Shown: one piece after another, positions 39,494-48,172 of the stretch | Position numbering within the stretch: position 1 is the first letter of the stretch | Layout: each line of letters begins with the position of its first letter | Assembly (NCBI RefSeq): GCF_004103755.1 | Contig: NZ_CP035283.1 | Span: 1,302,001 to 1,366,000 of the forward strand | Reading direction: 5' to 3' | From: Caproiciproducens sp. NJN-50 | GTDB lineage: Bacteria > Bacillota > Clostridia > Oscillospirales > Acutalibacteraceae | Length of the DNA: 64,000 bases | The notes under the pieces: generated by a model | The model's input: the letters and a program-made list of their open reading frames with translations, nothing else | The model's database searches: none | Told to the model about the DNA's origin: nothing | Translations under genes and position numbers: made by a program

Positions 39494-40186
39494 CTATTCG
39501 TCCGCAAAACGATAACCCACGCCTACTTCAGTCAGGATAAAGCGGGGGTGCGCGGTGTCCTTTTCCAGCTTGCGGCGAAGGTTTGCCATAAAAACCCTTA
39601 CGCTCTTGCTGTCTCCGCCCTCGTAGCCCCAAATCTGGCGGATAATATAATTGTGCGTCAGAACCTTGCCCTTATTGGCGATCAGCAGCAACAGCGTTTT
39701 GTATTCCGTAGGCGTAAGATGAATTTCATTGCCCGATACATAGACTTTGCGCTTCTCATAATCCACTGTCAGCCAATCGCAGGAAAATTGGGAATCCCTT
39801 GGTTCAAATTCGGTGTTTTGCAGGGAACGCTCCGACACTCGGATTCGAGCCATCAGCTCTCCCATATAAAAGGGTTTGGTAATGTAATCGTTGGCCCCGA
39901 GATCGAGCGCGACAATTTTTTCTTTTTCCTGTCCGCGAGCCGAAACGACCAGAATCGGCACATCGGAAAAGGCGCGCAGGTCCCTCAGCAGATCAATCCC
40001 GTCTCTGTCCGGCAGCCCGAGATCCAGTAAGACGATGTCGGGACGGTGGGAGGAAAACAAAAACATTCCTTCTTCAGCCGTTTCCGCCACAAGGACGCGG
40101 TACCCCTCTTTGGACAGCGAAATATCGATAAAGTGCGAAATATATTTGTCGTCTTCGATAACAAGGATTGTCCGCTTTTCATTCAT
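39494..40186 (-). CDS. kdpE: Response regulator KdpE-like (OmpR family)
   Basis: A 230-residue regulator with a receiver domain (Asp55 in IVLLDLGLPDRDG, Lys in ITKPF) and a winged-helix C-terminal domain (HLTPTEYKTLLLLIANKGKVLTH, then IWGYEGGDSKSVRVFMANLRRKLE). It matches KdpE rather than PhoB in these blocks. It overlaps the histidine kinase gene by four bases and is the last gene of the potassium operon. The kdpFABC pump genes are not in the window, so the local target is probably the Trk/Ktr system upstream in the same operon. Confidence 0.93.
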   Translation of the reverse strand: MNEKRTILVIEDDKYISHFIDISLSKEGYRVLVAETAEEGMFLFSSHRPDIVLLDLGLPDRDGIDLLRDLRAFSDVPILVVSARGQEKEKIVALDLGANDYITKPFYMGELMARIRVSERSLQNTEFEPRDSQFSCDWLTVDYEKRKVYVSGNEIHLTPTEYKTLLLLIANKGKVLTHNYIIRQIWGYEGGDSKSVRVFMANLRRKLEKDTAHPRFILTEVGVGYRFADE

Positions 40187-41550
40187 ATGCGATCCTCCAT
40201 CGGCAGCGTAAAAATAAATATCGAGCCCTTCGGAACGTTGTCCTCCACATGGATTTCCCCACCGTGCGCGTTTACGATGGCCCTGCAGATTGCAAGACCG
40301 AGGCCCAGGCCCCGGCGCCCGTCGACGACCCTTTCGTCCTGCGTCACGAAACGTTCGAAAAGATGACTGCGGATGGCCTCCGGCACACCGTTGCCGGTAT
40401 CCGCCACAGACACCTCCAGCAGATTCCCGCTGGTTTTCACCGCAAGGGAAATCTCGCTGTCCGGAGGCGTGTGGCGGGCTGCGTTTTCCAGAAGGTTGAT
40501 GATCACCTGAGAAATCAGCTTGCCGTCCATCGGCACGGTCACGACCTCTTCCGGAAGTTTTACCTGAAAGTTCCGGTCGCGGAGCAGACGCTCCGTGTGC
40601 TTGACGGCTTCGCCGATCACGTCGTCGATCACTTCGTCCTGCTTGTGAAGCACGATTTTCTGTTCGCTGATGCGGGTCATGTTGAGGATGTTTTCAACGA
40701 GGTCGGTAAGCCACACGATTTCTTCGCTGACGTCGGAAGCCAGCTTTCTGCGTTCGCAGTCGGTGAGCGCGTCGTAGTTGTCCGAAAGAAGATTCCCCGC
40801 CCCGGAAAGAGCGGTAAGAGGGCTTCGCAGGTCGTGCGCGACAGAGCGAAGGAACATTCCCCGCTGCTGCTCGCGTTCCATCGCAAGCTGTATTTTTTCA
40901 CGATCCGCCACAAGGTTCTCCCGTTCAAGCGCGATGCCGAGCTGTGTGCAGACGGCCTGAACGATCAGCAGCTGCTGCTGATTTTCCGGCTCGCCGTGTA
41001 AAAGAACGAGCTTTCCCAGAATCCCGGAGGTGCTTTTGATATCATACCCTTTTTCGTTGTCAGCCTGGTCAAAGTCGACCCTGCAGTCCAGTCCCGCATA
41101 TTGCCTGACGAGATCTTCCGCCTTTTTCACGACGCTCTCTCTGCTGCTGACGGAGAGGAAACCGGATGCGATCCGGTACATTGTCCTTGCGGTGCGTTCA
41201 TTTTGGCTGGCCAGTTCCATTTCTCTCTGCAAGCGGGAAGTCACTGTCCCGGACACAGTGCCGGTTACCAGGAAGAAAGCAAGCAGCATCAGGTCGTTCG
41301 TGCTGTAAATGAAGAAAGTGTAGCGCGGCTCCGTGAAAAGAAAGTTAAAGAGCACTGCGGACAGAAGCGCAGCCCCGATAGCCCAGCCCCGGCTGCTGGT
41401 CAGTACTGCCGTAAACAGCACGCTGAGCAGAAAGACCATGATGATGCTTTCATTGTCGACGCCGAAAAGGTCGATCAGCAAGGAGAAACCTGTGGCGGAA
41501 GCCATGGCCAGGATCGTTTTGATCGTGTTTTTTCTCATAGTAGAGACCAT
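40183..41550 (-). CDS. KdpD-like sensor histidine kinase lacking the N-terminal KdpD/Usp domains
   Basis: A 455-residue kinase. It begins directly with the DUF4118 four-helix membrane domain (about 10-105), then a GAF-like region (120-215), HisKA with His239 in SVAHDLRSPLTALSG, and HATPase_c with NLLENAARHTP, DTGNGVPE and GRRGLGLGLAI. Classical KdpD has about 400 extra N-terminal residues (Walker-type KdpD domain plus Usp), which are absent. The DNA upstream encodes another complete gene, so this is a genuine short form. ATG 41550 is used; ATG 41538 is an alternative. Confidence 0.92.
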   Translation of the reverse strand: MVSTMRKNTIKTILAMASATGFSLLIDLFGVDNESIIMVFLLSVLFTAVLTSSRGWAIGAALLSAVLFNFLFTEPRYTFFIYSTNDLMLLAFFLVTGTVSGTVTSRLQREMELASQNERTARTMYRIASGFLSVSSRESVVKKAEDLVRQYAGLDCRVDFDQADNEKGYDIKSTSGILGKLVLLHGEPENQQQLLIVQAVCTQLGIALERENLVADREKIQLAMEREQQRGMFLRSVAHDLRSPLTALSGAGNLLSDNYDALTDCERRKLASDVSEEIVWLTDLVENILNMTRISEQKIVLHKQDEVIDDVIGEAVKHTERLLRDRNFQVKLPEEVVTVPMDGKLISQVIINLLENAARHTPPDSEISLAVKTSGNLLEVSVADTGNGVPEAIRSHLFERFVTQDERVVDGRRGLGLGLAICRAIVNAHGGEIHVEDNVPKGSIFIFTLPMEDRI

Positions 41551-41575
41551 CTCCTGATCTCATTATACCAACAGA

Positions 41576-42226
41576 TTATTTTTTATTCATTATTTTAAGG
41601 ATATTCTTTTGTTCTCCCGCCACAATGATATGCTCCTGCTCATTGAAAACATGGTCCGCGCTGATCAGAGGGAGAATATGCTTCCCCGAACGTATGCCGA
41701 TGACGTTGATCCTGTGCTTTGTCCTGACGTTTAATTCACCGATATTCCGTCCGATCCAGTCAGCAGGCGGCGTGATTTCCATGATGACGTATTCCGGCGA
41801 CAATTCGATATAGTCGAAAGCTCCGCGCGCGGAGTAACGGACCGCCGTGCGTTGGGCCATATCCCGCTCAGGGTATATTACGTCGTCGGCGCCGATCTTT
41901 TTGAGCAGGTCCGCCTGGATTTCCCGGTCGGATTTTGCAACCACATACGGTGCGCCCAGCTCTTTCAGCAGCGAGGTGATTTCCATTGAAGACTGGAAAT
42001 TGTCGCTGATACAGACAAAGCACACGTCGAAGTCGCGGACTCCCAGGGCGGAGAGAACGTCCCTGTCCATGCAATCGCCGATTTGTACCCTTGTGACATA
42101 CGGAGCAAGTTTATGTACCGCGTCTTCGTCCACATCCACGGCCATTACTTCGTTGCCAAGCTCCGTGAGTTTCACAGCTAGATTTGTGCCGAAATGCCCT
42201 GCCCCGATCACAAGCATCAGTCTCAT
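41576..42226 (-). CDS. Potassium uptake regulatory subunit, TrkA/KtrA type
   Basis: A 216-residue RCK protein that gates the TrkH/KtrB-type channel. The RCK_N domain has the NAD/ATP-binding start LMLVIGAGHFGTNLA and the acidic end of strand 2 in AVDVDEDAV. The RCK_C domain (about 135-216, with IGRNIGELNVRTKHRINVIGI) may bind c-di-AMP as KtrA does. The frame opens at 42247, but AGGATAGG upstream supports ATG 42226. Confidence 0.93.
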   Translation of the reverse strand: MRLMLVIGAGHFGTNLAVKLTELGNEVMAVDVDEDAVHKLAPYVTRVQIGDCMDRDVLSALGVRDFDVCFVCISDNFQSSMEITSLLKELGAPYVVAKSDREIQADLLKKIGADDVIYPERDMAQRTAVRYSARGAFDYIELSPEYVIMEITPPADWIGRNIGELNVRTKHRINVIGIRSGKHILPLISADHVFNEQEHIIVAGEQKNILKIMNKK

Positions 42227-42256
42227 ATTATGACCTATCCTTTCCATTACCCCAAA

Positions 42257-43588
42257 TTATCCCACAATGATTTTGCCAAATGGATTTTTTAATTTTCCGC
42301 TTCCGTTTGACCTGGAAACAGCCAAAAAGACGGTCAGACTTCCGACCCGCCCCGCGTACATCAACAGAATGAGGGCGGCCCGTGACAAGGATGGAAGCGC
42401 CGCGGTGTCGATGGTCGAAAGTCCGACAGTTCCAATGGCGGACAGGCATTCGAAAGCGGAGTCGGCGAGCGTCCCGCCCTGGGCGCAGAGCACCAGGGTC
42501 CCGCCGAATGTCAGCGCCGCGTAAACCGCGACGCCGCAAAAGGAACGCCGCAGGGTTTCGGAATCCAGCCGAAAATGCCAGACAGAGACGTCCTCGCGGC
42601 TGTAAAGCGAAGAGTTCACGGCTGCAATCATGACGACAAGTGTCGTAACTTTGATCCCTCCGCCGGTGCCGCCGGGTGCGGCCCCGATAAACATCAGAAG
42701 CATTGTAACCAGTTTTCCCCCGTCGGAAAGCGATGCGATGTCCACTGTGTTGAAGCCGGCTGTCCTCGGTGTGACCGATTGAAAGAATGCGGCCAGAAAC
42801 CGGTCCTCGCCATTCATTTTGGAAAGCACCCCGCCCTGTTCGAGAAACAAAAAAAGAAGAGTCCCCGCCAGGATCAGCGTCAGCGTAGAGATCAAAACGG
42901 CGCGCGTGTGCAGGTTGAATTTTTCCGGACGGAAACGGCTGTCGATCAGGTCATTCCACACGACGAAACCAATGCCGCCAGTGATAATGAGCGCGGAGAT
43001 GGTAAAAACCACCAGAGGATCGCCAAAGAAGTGCGTCAGGGAAGAAAAAGGTCCCTGCATTCCCATCAGGTCAAATCCGGCGTTGCAAAACGCGGAGACG
43101 GAATGAAAGACGGCAAACCAGATTCCGCGTCCTAAGCCGAACCGCGGAATAAAACGCACCGCCAGAAGAACGGCCCCTGCGCCTTCGAAAACGGCGGTGC
43201 CGATCAGCGTCCGCCGCACCAGGCGCACAACTCCGCCGAGTTGAGCGGCACTGACGGATTCCGCCAGCAAGGAACGTTCGCGCAGTCCGATGCGCCTTCC
43301 GACCGCGAGGGAGAACAAGATGGCGACGGTCATAAATCCCAGTCCTCCGATTTGGATGAGAAGCAAAATGACAGCCTGTCCAAACAAGGAGAATTGCGTC
43401 CATGTATCACAGACCACGAGTCCTGTCACGCAGGTGGCGGAGGCGGAGGTGAACATCGCGTTCAGGAATGAAATTCCGGCGCCGTCGCGGCTGGCAATCG
43501 GCAGGCTGAGCAGCAGTCCTCCCATGAGGATCATAAAGGCGAACCCGACCGCAAGGATCCGCTTCGTACTCCATTGTTTCATATTCAT
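42257..43588 (-). CDS. TrkH/KtrB family potassium channel subunit
   Basis: A 443-residue membrane protein with about eight to ten helices in the repeated M1-P-M2 arrangement. Filter-like segments include SATCVTGLVVCDTW, SAFCNAGFDLMG, PRTAGFNTVDI and SAIGTVGLS, each with the key glycine. The C-terminus ends without extra domains. It overlaps the small RCK-like gene upstream by four bases. Ion coupling (H+ or Na+) cannot be told. Confidence 0.94.
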   Translation of the reverse strand: MNMKQWSTKRILAVGFAFMILMGGLLLSLPIASRDGAGISFLNAMFTSASATCVTGLVVCDTWTQFSLFGQAVILLLIQIGGLGFMTVAILFSLAVGRRIGLRERSLLAESVSAAQLGGVVRLVRRTLIGTAVFEGAGAVLLAVRFIPRFGLGRGIWFAVFHSVSAFCNAGFDLMGMQGPFSSLTHFFGDPLVVFTISALIITGGIGFVVWNDLIDSRFRPEKFNLHTRAVLISTLTLILAGTLLFLFLEQGGVLSKMNGEDRFLAAFFQSVTPRTAGFNTVDIASLSDGGKLVTMLLMFIGAAPGGTGGGIKVTTLVVMIAAVNSSLYSREDVSVWHFRLDSETLRRSFCGVAVYAALTFGGTLVLCAQGGTLADSAFECLSAIGTVGLSTIDTAALPSLSRAALILLMYAGRVGSLTVFLAVSRSNGSGKLKNPFGKIIVG

Positions 43589-44025
43589 TTACAAATCCCC
43601 CGCAGTTCTGCCAGCAGAGAATCAACCGATTCATCCAACCGCAGCAAACGGTTTGCCCCGGCAACTTCAAAAATTTCACTCAGCTCAGGGTCGTTACATC
43701 GCGCAATGACAAAGATCCCGGGATCAAAATCCTTTGCCGCGCGGCAAAGGACTAAGTTTATCTGGTCGTCTCCGGATAAAATGAAAAAGACCGAGTAAAG
43801 GCCGTCTTTCGGGAAAATCGGATCCGTAAGGGTTCGGCAGTTCATGCCGGCTTTTTGAATTCTTGAAACGGCCTCCGGCGCTCCATAAACCAGCACACCC
43901 TGATTCTCGCGTCCCTGCGGACTATCAACGATACCGCCTTTTTCAATAAAATGGTCGATCCGGGACATGATGACATAGCCGAGGAGAATAATTCCCAGCA
44001 TTGAAATGATCAGCAGCTCTGTCAT
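43585..44025 (-). CDS. Membrane-anchored RCK-like / NAD-binding domain protein
   Basis: A 146-residue protein: one N-terminal transmembrane helix (about 3-21, TELLIISMLGIILLGYVIM), a polar linker, then a Rossmann-like half-domain (about 40-146) resembling TrkA-N with VLVYGAP, YSVFFILSGDDQINLVLCRAA, ARCNDPEL and AGANRLLRLDES. The glycine motif is degenerate. It is first in the potassium operon and coupled to the channel gene. A role as a tethered accessory gate is plausible but unproven. Confidence 0.75.
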   Translation of the reverse strand: MTELLIISMLGIILLGYVIMSRIDHFIEKGGIVDSPQGRENQGVLVYGAPEAVSRIQKAGMNCRTLTDPIFPKDGLYSVFFILSGDDQINLVLCRAAKDFDPGIFVIARCNDPELSEIFEVAGANRLLRLDESVDSLLAELRGICK

Positions 44026-44087
44026 GCCACATCACCTGTCTTTCCGCTCATCATGATAGCAGATAACGTATAGTGACGGTGTCCTGA

Positions 44088-44116
44088 TTGCAGACGCCGT
44101 GTTATTTTTTTATAAA
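44088..44116 (+). promoter_or_regulatory. Possible promoter of a short transcript
   Basis: TTGCAG (44088-44093), a 17-base spacer and TATAAA (44111-44116), about 40 bases before the orphan terminator hairpin begins. Confidence 0.4.
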
Positions 44117-44122
44117 GATCTG

Positions 44123-44198
44123 CATTTGGAACTGGTGGCCGGAACCTATCCATTTCAAAAATCCCGCTCACAGTCTGATGATGTGAGCGGGATTTTTT
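44123..44198 (+). ncRNA. Candidate small RNA of about 75 bases (alternatively a minus-strand leader attenuator)
   Basis: Bounded by the promoter at 44088-44116 and a perfect 12-bp terminator stem (ATCCCGCTCACA at 44161-44172 with 44182-44193) followed by TTTTTT. It contains no start codon with an SD. The hairpin is also flanked by A-rich sequence, so it could instead terminate a leader of the minus-strand potassium operon. No known riboswitch consensus was recognised. Confidence 0.35.
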
Positions 44199-44305
44199 AT
44201 AGCCTTAAAAGTCGGGGAAAGCTGTATCCAGGCCGGGTTTTAAGGTGATTCTCGATCGGAAAAAAGGCATCTCAAAATAAAACGTATCCAAATAATGGTT
44301 ATTTA

Positions 44306-44314
44306 TGATATAAT
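44306..44314 (+). promoter_or_regulatory. Extended -10 promoter of the LysR gene
   Basis: TG-A-TATAAT at 44306-44314 with no good -35. The leader of about 110 bases contains a small hairpin AAAGCAT/ATGCTTT (44321-44345). Confidence 0.5.
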
Positions 44315-44431
44315 CTTAATAAAGCATGCCGTTATGCAATGCTTTTGGTTGAGTTTAAAATGTTTGTTATGAATTTTCCACTTTTCTGTGACGGCATATG
44401 TCGCATGTAGAGTGAAAAAGGGGAGAGTTAA

Positions 44432-45385
44432 GTGTTTGACAACATTTTTGACAATAAAGAACAGATATATGAAGTTTATAAGGAACAGAGTTTTTCCAAG
44501 GCCGCGAAAAACATGTATATTTCCCAGCCTTCCCTCAGCGCCATGGTGAAGCGCGCGGAGAAAAGCATCGGCAGCGAAATATTTGACAGAAGCAGCAGCC
44601 CGATCCGTTTGACAGAGTGCGGAAAGCAATATATCCAATGTATTGAGCAAATCATGGAGCTGGAACATAATTTCACAAACTACATGATGGACATGAAAAA
44701 CTTAAAGACGGGCAGTTTCTCCATTGGCGGCAGCAATTTGTTTGCCTCCTACATTTTGCCGCCGCTGATTATGGCCTTCAACCAGAAGTACCCTTATATC
44801 AAAATCGAGCTGGTGGAGGACCGCACCCCCTGGCTGATCGACCAGTTGTCCGTGGGTGCGCTGGATTTTATTATCGAAAATTATGAGCTGGATGAAAAAA
44901 TTTACGAAAGAAATTTCTATCAGACGGAACATCTCCTGCTTGCGGTCCCAAAGTCGTTTCCTGTCAATCGAAAATTGAATTCTTATCAGTTGAGTCTGAA
45001 ATCAATTCAGGACGGCACCTATTTATCCTCGGACGTGCCCTCCGTCCCATTGGGACAGCTTTCGCAGGAGCCTTTTATTCTTCTGAAAAGCAATAACGAC
45101 ACATCACAGAGGAGTTTGAAATTATGCAAGCAAAGCGGATTTGCGCCTAAAGTTCTGCTGTATCTGGATCAACAGGTAACCGCATACAATATTGCCTGCT
45201 TGGGGATGGGCTGCTGTTTTGTCAGCGACACGCTGATTCGCTTCCGCCCCGCCCATGATCATGTGGCGTATTACAAATTACAGGGAAATGACGCAGAGCG
45301 AAATATCTATTTTTACTATAAACACAATAAGTACCTGACCTTTGCCATGAAAGAATTTTTACAGGTAATCGAGCGCCACGCTTAA
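44432..45385 (+). CDS. LysR family transcriptional regulator
   Basis: A 317-residue LTTR. The N-terminal winged HTH (about 10-70) reads QSFSKAAKNMYISQPSLSAMVKRAEKSIGSEIFDRSS in pattern, and a periplasmic-binding-like effector domain follows (about 90-310). The start is GTG at 44432 behind GGGGAGAG. It precedes, on the same strand, the aspartate aminotransferase-glutamate dehydrogenase-citrate synthase genes and is the natural candidate regulator for them. The effector is unknown. Confidence 0.9.
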   Translation: MFDNIFDNKEQIYEVYKEQSFSKAAKNMYISQPSLSAMVKRAEKSIGSEIFDRSSSPIRLTECGKQYIQCIEQIMELEHNFTNYMMDMKNLKTGSFSIGGSNLFASYILPPLIMAFNQKYPYIKIELVEDRTPWLIDQLSVGALDFIIENYELDEKIYERNFYQTEHLLLAVPKSFPVNRKLNSYQLSLKSIQDGTYLSSDVPSVPLGQLSQEPFILLKSNNDTSQRSLKLCKQSGFAPKVLLYLDQQVTAYNIACLGMGCCFVSDTLIRFRPAHDHVAYYKLQGNDAERNIYFYYKHNKYLTFAMKEFLQVIERHA

Positions 45386-45434
45386 TTTGATAAAACATAA
45401 AGCAATCTGTACGAATTTTTATTAAGTTTTCTCA

Positions 45435-45463
45435 TTGTTTAACAAAAAAATATATATTATAGA
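45435..45463 (+). promoter_or_regulatory. Probable promoter of the aminotransferase operon
   Basis: TTGTTT (45435-45440), a 17-base spacer and TATAGA (45458-45463) in very AT-rich DNA. The -35 lies in a small palindrome TTGTTTAACAA. Confidence 0.45.
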
Positions 45464-45578
45464 ATTTATATTATAAGTTTTATACATTTATAAGTATTGG
45501 ACAGATCCGGATGGCCGGAAGTATACTGACAGAAGTTGGAAGCGCTCTCAACGGAATCAATGGATGGGAGGATTTTAT

Positions 45579-46871
45579 TTGAAGAATTCCATTACCTCTC
45601 TGACCCCAAATGCATTAACTGCGTTGAAAACAGAATTGGAGCGGGAATATCAGGATTATGTCCGGCGGGACCTCAAACTGGACATGTCGCGCGGAAAACC
45701 TGCCCCAAAGCAGCTGGACCTGTGCAACGGCATGCTTTCCATGGACCTGAAATACCGGACAGAAAACGGAACAGACGCCAGAAATTACGGAGTTATGGAC
45801 GGTCTGCCGGAATGCAAGGCGTTTTTTGCGGAGCTGCTTGACCTGGACCCAAAGCAAATTGTGATTGGCGGGAATTCGAGCCTCGCCATGATGTACGATC
45901 AGGTCAGCCGGCTCATGCTGTTTGGGACCGGCGTGGAGCCGGCGTGGAAAACCTGCCAGGATGCGGGGCGCAAAATTAAGTTCCTATGCCCTGTCCCCGG
46001 ATATGACCGGCATTTTAAAATCTGTGAAGCGATGAACATTGAAATGATCCCCGTTCCGCTCCATGAAGACGGGCCGGATATGGAGCTGATTTCCGGTCTG
46101 GTCCGTGCGGACGAAATGATAAAGGGCATCTGGTGCGTCCCGCTGTATTCCAATCCGCAGGGGGTCTGTTACAGCGATCAGGTCGTCGGTCAGCTGGCAA
46201 ACCTTGAGACGGCTGCAAAAGATTTCAGGATTTTTTGGGATAACGCTTACGCGATCCACCCGATCTATCAGGCGGTTCCTCTGGCGTCTATTTTCAAAGC
46301 GGTAAATCGCAGCGGCGGTGAAAACCGGATCTATTACTTCTTTTCCACGTCGAAAATTTCATTCCCCGGCGCCGGCGTCGCCATGATGGCTTCCGGAGCA
46401 AAGAGCATTGCGGAAATTAAAAAGCATATGTCGGCACAGACCATAAGCTACGATAAGCTGAACCAGCTCAGGCACCTCCAATATTTTCAAAGCGCGGACG
46501 GCATGAAGGGGCATATGCGGGAGCTCGCCGATTTGCTGCGGCCCAAATTCGACATGGTTCTCTCTAAGCTTCAGGACCAGCTGGGGGGAACGGGTCTGGC
46601 CAAATGGAGCACCCCAAGGGGCGGGTATTTTATCTCTTTGGATACCTATCCCGGCTGCGCAAAAGAAGTCGTGTCCCTGGCCGGTCAGGCGGGTGTCAAG
46701 CTGACGGAGGCGGGTGCAACCTATCCATACGGATTGGATGAGAACGACAGCAATATCCGAATCGCGCCGTCTTATCCGGAGCTGGAAGAACTGGACACGG
46801 CCATGGATTTGCTGTGCATTTGTGTTAAACTGGCGGGCGTGGACAAATTGCTGAGAATTCAGGAAGGATGA
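45579..46871 (+). CDS. Aspartate aminotransferase, type Ic (MocR-like fold class)
   Basis: PLP enzyme interconverting aspartate + 2-oxoglutarate and oxaloacetate + glutamate. The 430-residue protein matches the aminotransferase group first structurally defined in Mycobacterium (pfam12897): MSRGKPAPKQLDL, NYGVMDGLPECKAFFAELL, Asp221 in FWDNAYAIHP for the PLP pyridine, and Lys259 in FFSTSKISFPGAGV. ATG 45564 is in frame, but GGGAGG at 45567-45571 fits TTG 45579. It is followed after 7 bases by glutamate dehydrogenase. Confidence 0.92.
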   Translation: MKNSITSLTPNALTALKTELEREYQDYVRRDLKLDMSRGKPAPKQLDLCNGMLSMDLKYRTENGTDARNYGVMDGLPECKAFFAELLDLDPKQIVIGGNSSLAMMYDQVSRLMLFGTGVEPAWKTCQDAGRKIKFLCPVPGYDRHFKICEAMNIEMIPVPLHEDGPDMELISGLVRADEMIKGIWCVPLYSNPQGVCYSDQVVGQLANLETAAKDFRIFWDNAYAIHPIYQAVPLASIFKAVNRSGGENRIYYFFSTSKISFPGAGVAMMASGAKSIAEIKKHMSAQTISYDKLNQLRHLQYFQSADGMKGHMRELADLLRPKFDMVLSKLQDQLGGTGLAKWSTPRGGYFISLDTYPGCAKEVVSLAGQAGVKLTEAGATYPYGLDENDSNIRIAPSYPELEELDTAMDLLCICVKLAGVDKLLRIQEG

Positions 46872-46878
46872 AGTCAGT

Positions 46879-48141
46879 ATGAATCAGACATATAATCCCT
46901 ATGACAATGTACTTGCGGTCGTAAAGCGGGCCGCTGCCATATTAGGTTACAAGGAAAGCGATTACGAGGCCGTCAATTATCCGGAAAGGGAGTTGAAAGT
47001 TGCGGTTCCGGTCGTGATGGACGACGGGACGGTCAAAGTGTTTGAAGGGTTCCGTGTGCAGCACTCCACCTCCAGAGGGCCGGCGAAAGGCGGTGTGCGG
47101 TTTCATCCCAATGTCAATCTGGACGAAGTCAAGGCGTTGGCCGCGTGGATGACCTTTAAATGCGCGGTGGTCAATATTCCCTACGGCGGAGCCAAGGGCG
47201 GCGTCATCTGCGACCCTTCCGAATTGTCCGACCGTGAAATCCGCGCGATCACCAGAAGATATACGGCGGCCATTGCTCCGCTCATCGGGCCGGAGCAGGA
47301 CATTCCCGCCCCGGATGTCGGGACAAACGCGGACGTTATGGGATGGATGATGGACACCTACAGCATGCTGAAAGGCCACTGCGTGCAGAGCGTCGTGACC
47401 GGAAAACCGCTCGAACTGGGCGGGGCGCTGGGAAGACATGAGGCTACGGGGCGCGGCGTCATGTTTACGGTTAAAAACATTCTAAGCAAATTGAATCTTC
47501 CGGTGAAGGGGACGACGGTGGCCGTTCAGGGCATGGGCAATGTGGGAAGCGTCACCGCCAAGCTGTTGGACCGGGAAGGGATGAAAATTCTGGCGGTCAG
47601 CGATGTGTCCGGCGGAATCTATCGGGAAGACGGCCTGAATATTCCGGAAATCGAGGATTATCTGGCGAAGGATCGGAAAAATCTGTTGAAAGACTATCAG
47701 GGCGAAGGGGTAAGGCATATTGGAAACGATGAGTTGCTGACGTCCAAAGTGACATTGCTGATCCCCGCGGCTTTGGAGAATCAGATCAACGAATCGAACG
47801 TGGACCGCATCCAGGCCAGGGTGATCGTCGAAGCGGCCAACGGGCCCACGACGGCGGAAGCGGATAAGGTCCTGAACCAAAAGGGAGTTGTCCTGGTCCC
47901 GGATATTCTGGCCAACGCCGGCGGCGTGGTTGTATCGTATTTTGAATGGGTGCAGAATATTCAGTCGGTCAGTTGGACGGAAGAAGTTGTAAATGTAAAA
48001 TTAAAAGCGATTATGGATACCGCATTCCAGGCGGTTTGGGATATCAAGCAGGAAAAGAATACAGATACCCGCACGGCGGCTTATCTAATCGCCGTCAAGC
48101 GGGTTGTGGAAGCCAAGAAAGCCAGGGGAATCTGGCCGTAA
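46879..48141 (+). CDS. gdh: Glutamate dehydrogenase
   Basis: Interconverts glutamate and 2-oxoglutarate + ammonia with NAD(P)H. The 420-residue, hexameric small type has RVQHSTSRGPAKGGVRFHP, the catalytic Lys106 in NIPYGGAKGGV, PAPDVGTNADVMGWMMD, and the nucleotide site VQGMGNVGSVTAKLL. Asp at the end of the second strand is not clearly placed, so cofactor preference is open. Coupling with the aminotransferase gene suggests net deamination of aspartate or, in reverse, ammonia assimilation. Confidence 0.96.
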   Translation: MNQTYNPYDNVLAVVKRAAAILGYKESDYEAVNYPERELKVAVPVVMDDGTVKVFEGFRVQHSTSRGPAKGGVRFHPNVNLDEVKALAAWMTFKCAVVNIPYGGAKGGVICDPSELSDREIRAITRRYTAAIAPLIGPEQDIPAPDVGTNADVMGWMMDTYSMLKGHCVQSVVTGKPLELGGALGRHEATGRGVMFTVKNILSKLNLPVKGTTVAVQGMGNVGSVTAKLLDREGMKILAVSDVSGGIYREDGLNIPEIEDYLAKDRKNLLKDYQGEGVRHIGNDELLTSKVTLLIPAALENQINESNVDRIQARVIVEAANGPTTAEADKVLNQKGVVLVPDILANAGGVVVSYFEWVQNIQSVSWTEEVVNVKLKAIMDTAFQAVWDIKQEKNTDTRTAAYLIAVKRVVEAKKARGIWP

Positions 48142-48172
48142 AAGTGACCGCGGAGAAAAAGGATGTGCCATA

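Larger units (their letters stand above)
44026..44431. other. Divergent intergenic region with an orphan terminator
   Basis: About 406 bases between the potassium operon (minus) and a LysR gene (plus). It contains a possible plus promoter (44088-44116), a bidirectional terminator hairpin (44157-44198), an 8-bp repeat pair CCTTAAAA/TTTTAAGG (44203-44210, 44238-44245) and an extended -10 promoter (44306-44314). No protein gene was seen. Confidence 0.6.

Noticed and set aside
39494..41550. A full Kdp system
   Set aside because: Only KdpD-like and KdpE-like genes are present. No kdpA, kdpB, kdpC or kdpF is in the window, and the operon partners are Trk/Ktr components.
45435..45445. TTGTTTAACAA as a fourth Rex site at the aminotransferase promoter
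   Set aside because: It is a compact 11-base palindrome without the 4-base spacer and second half of the Rex consensus.
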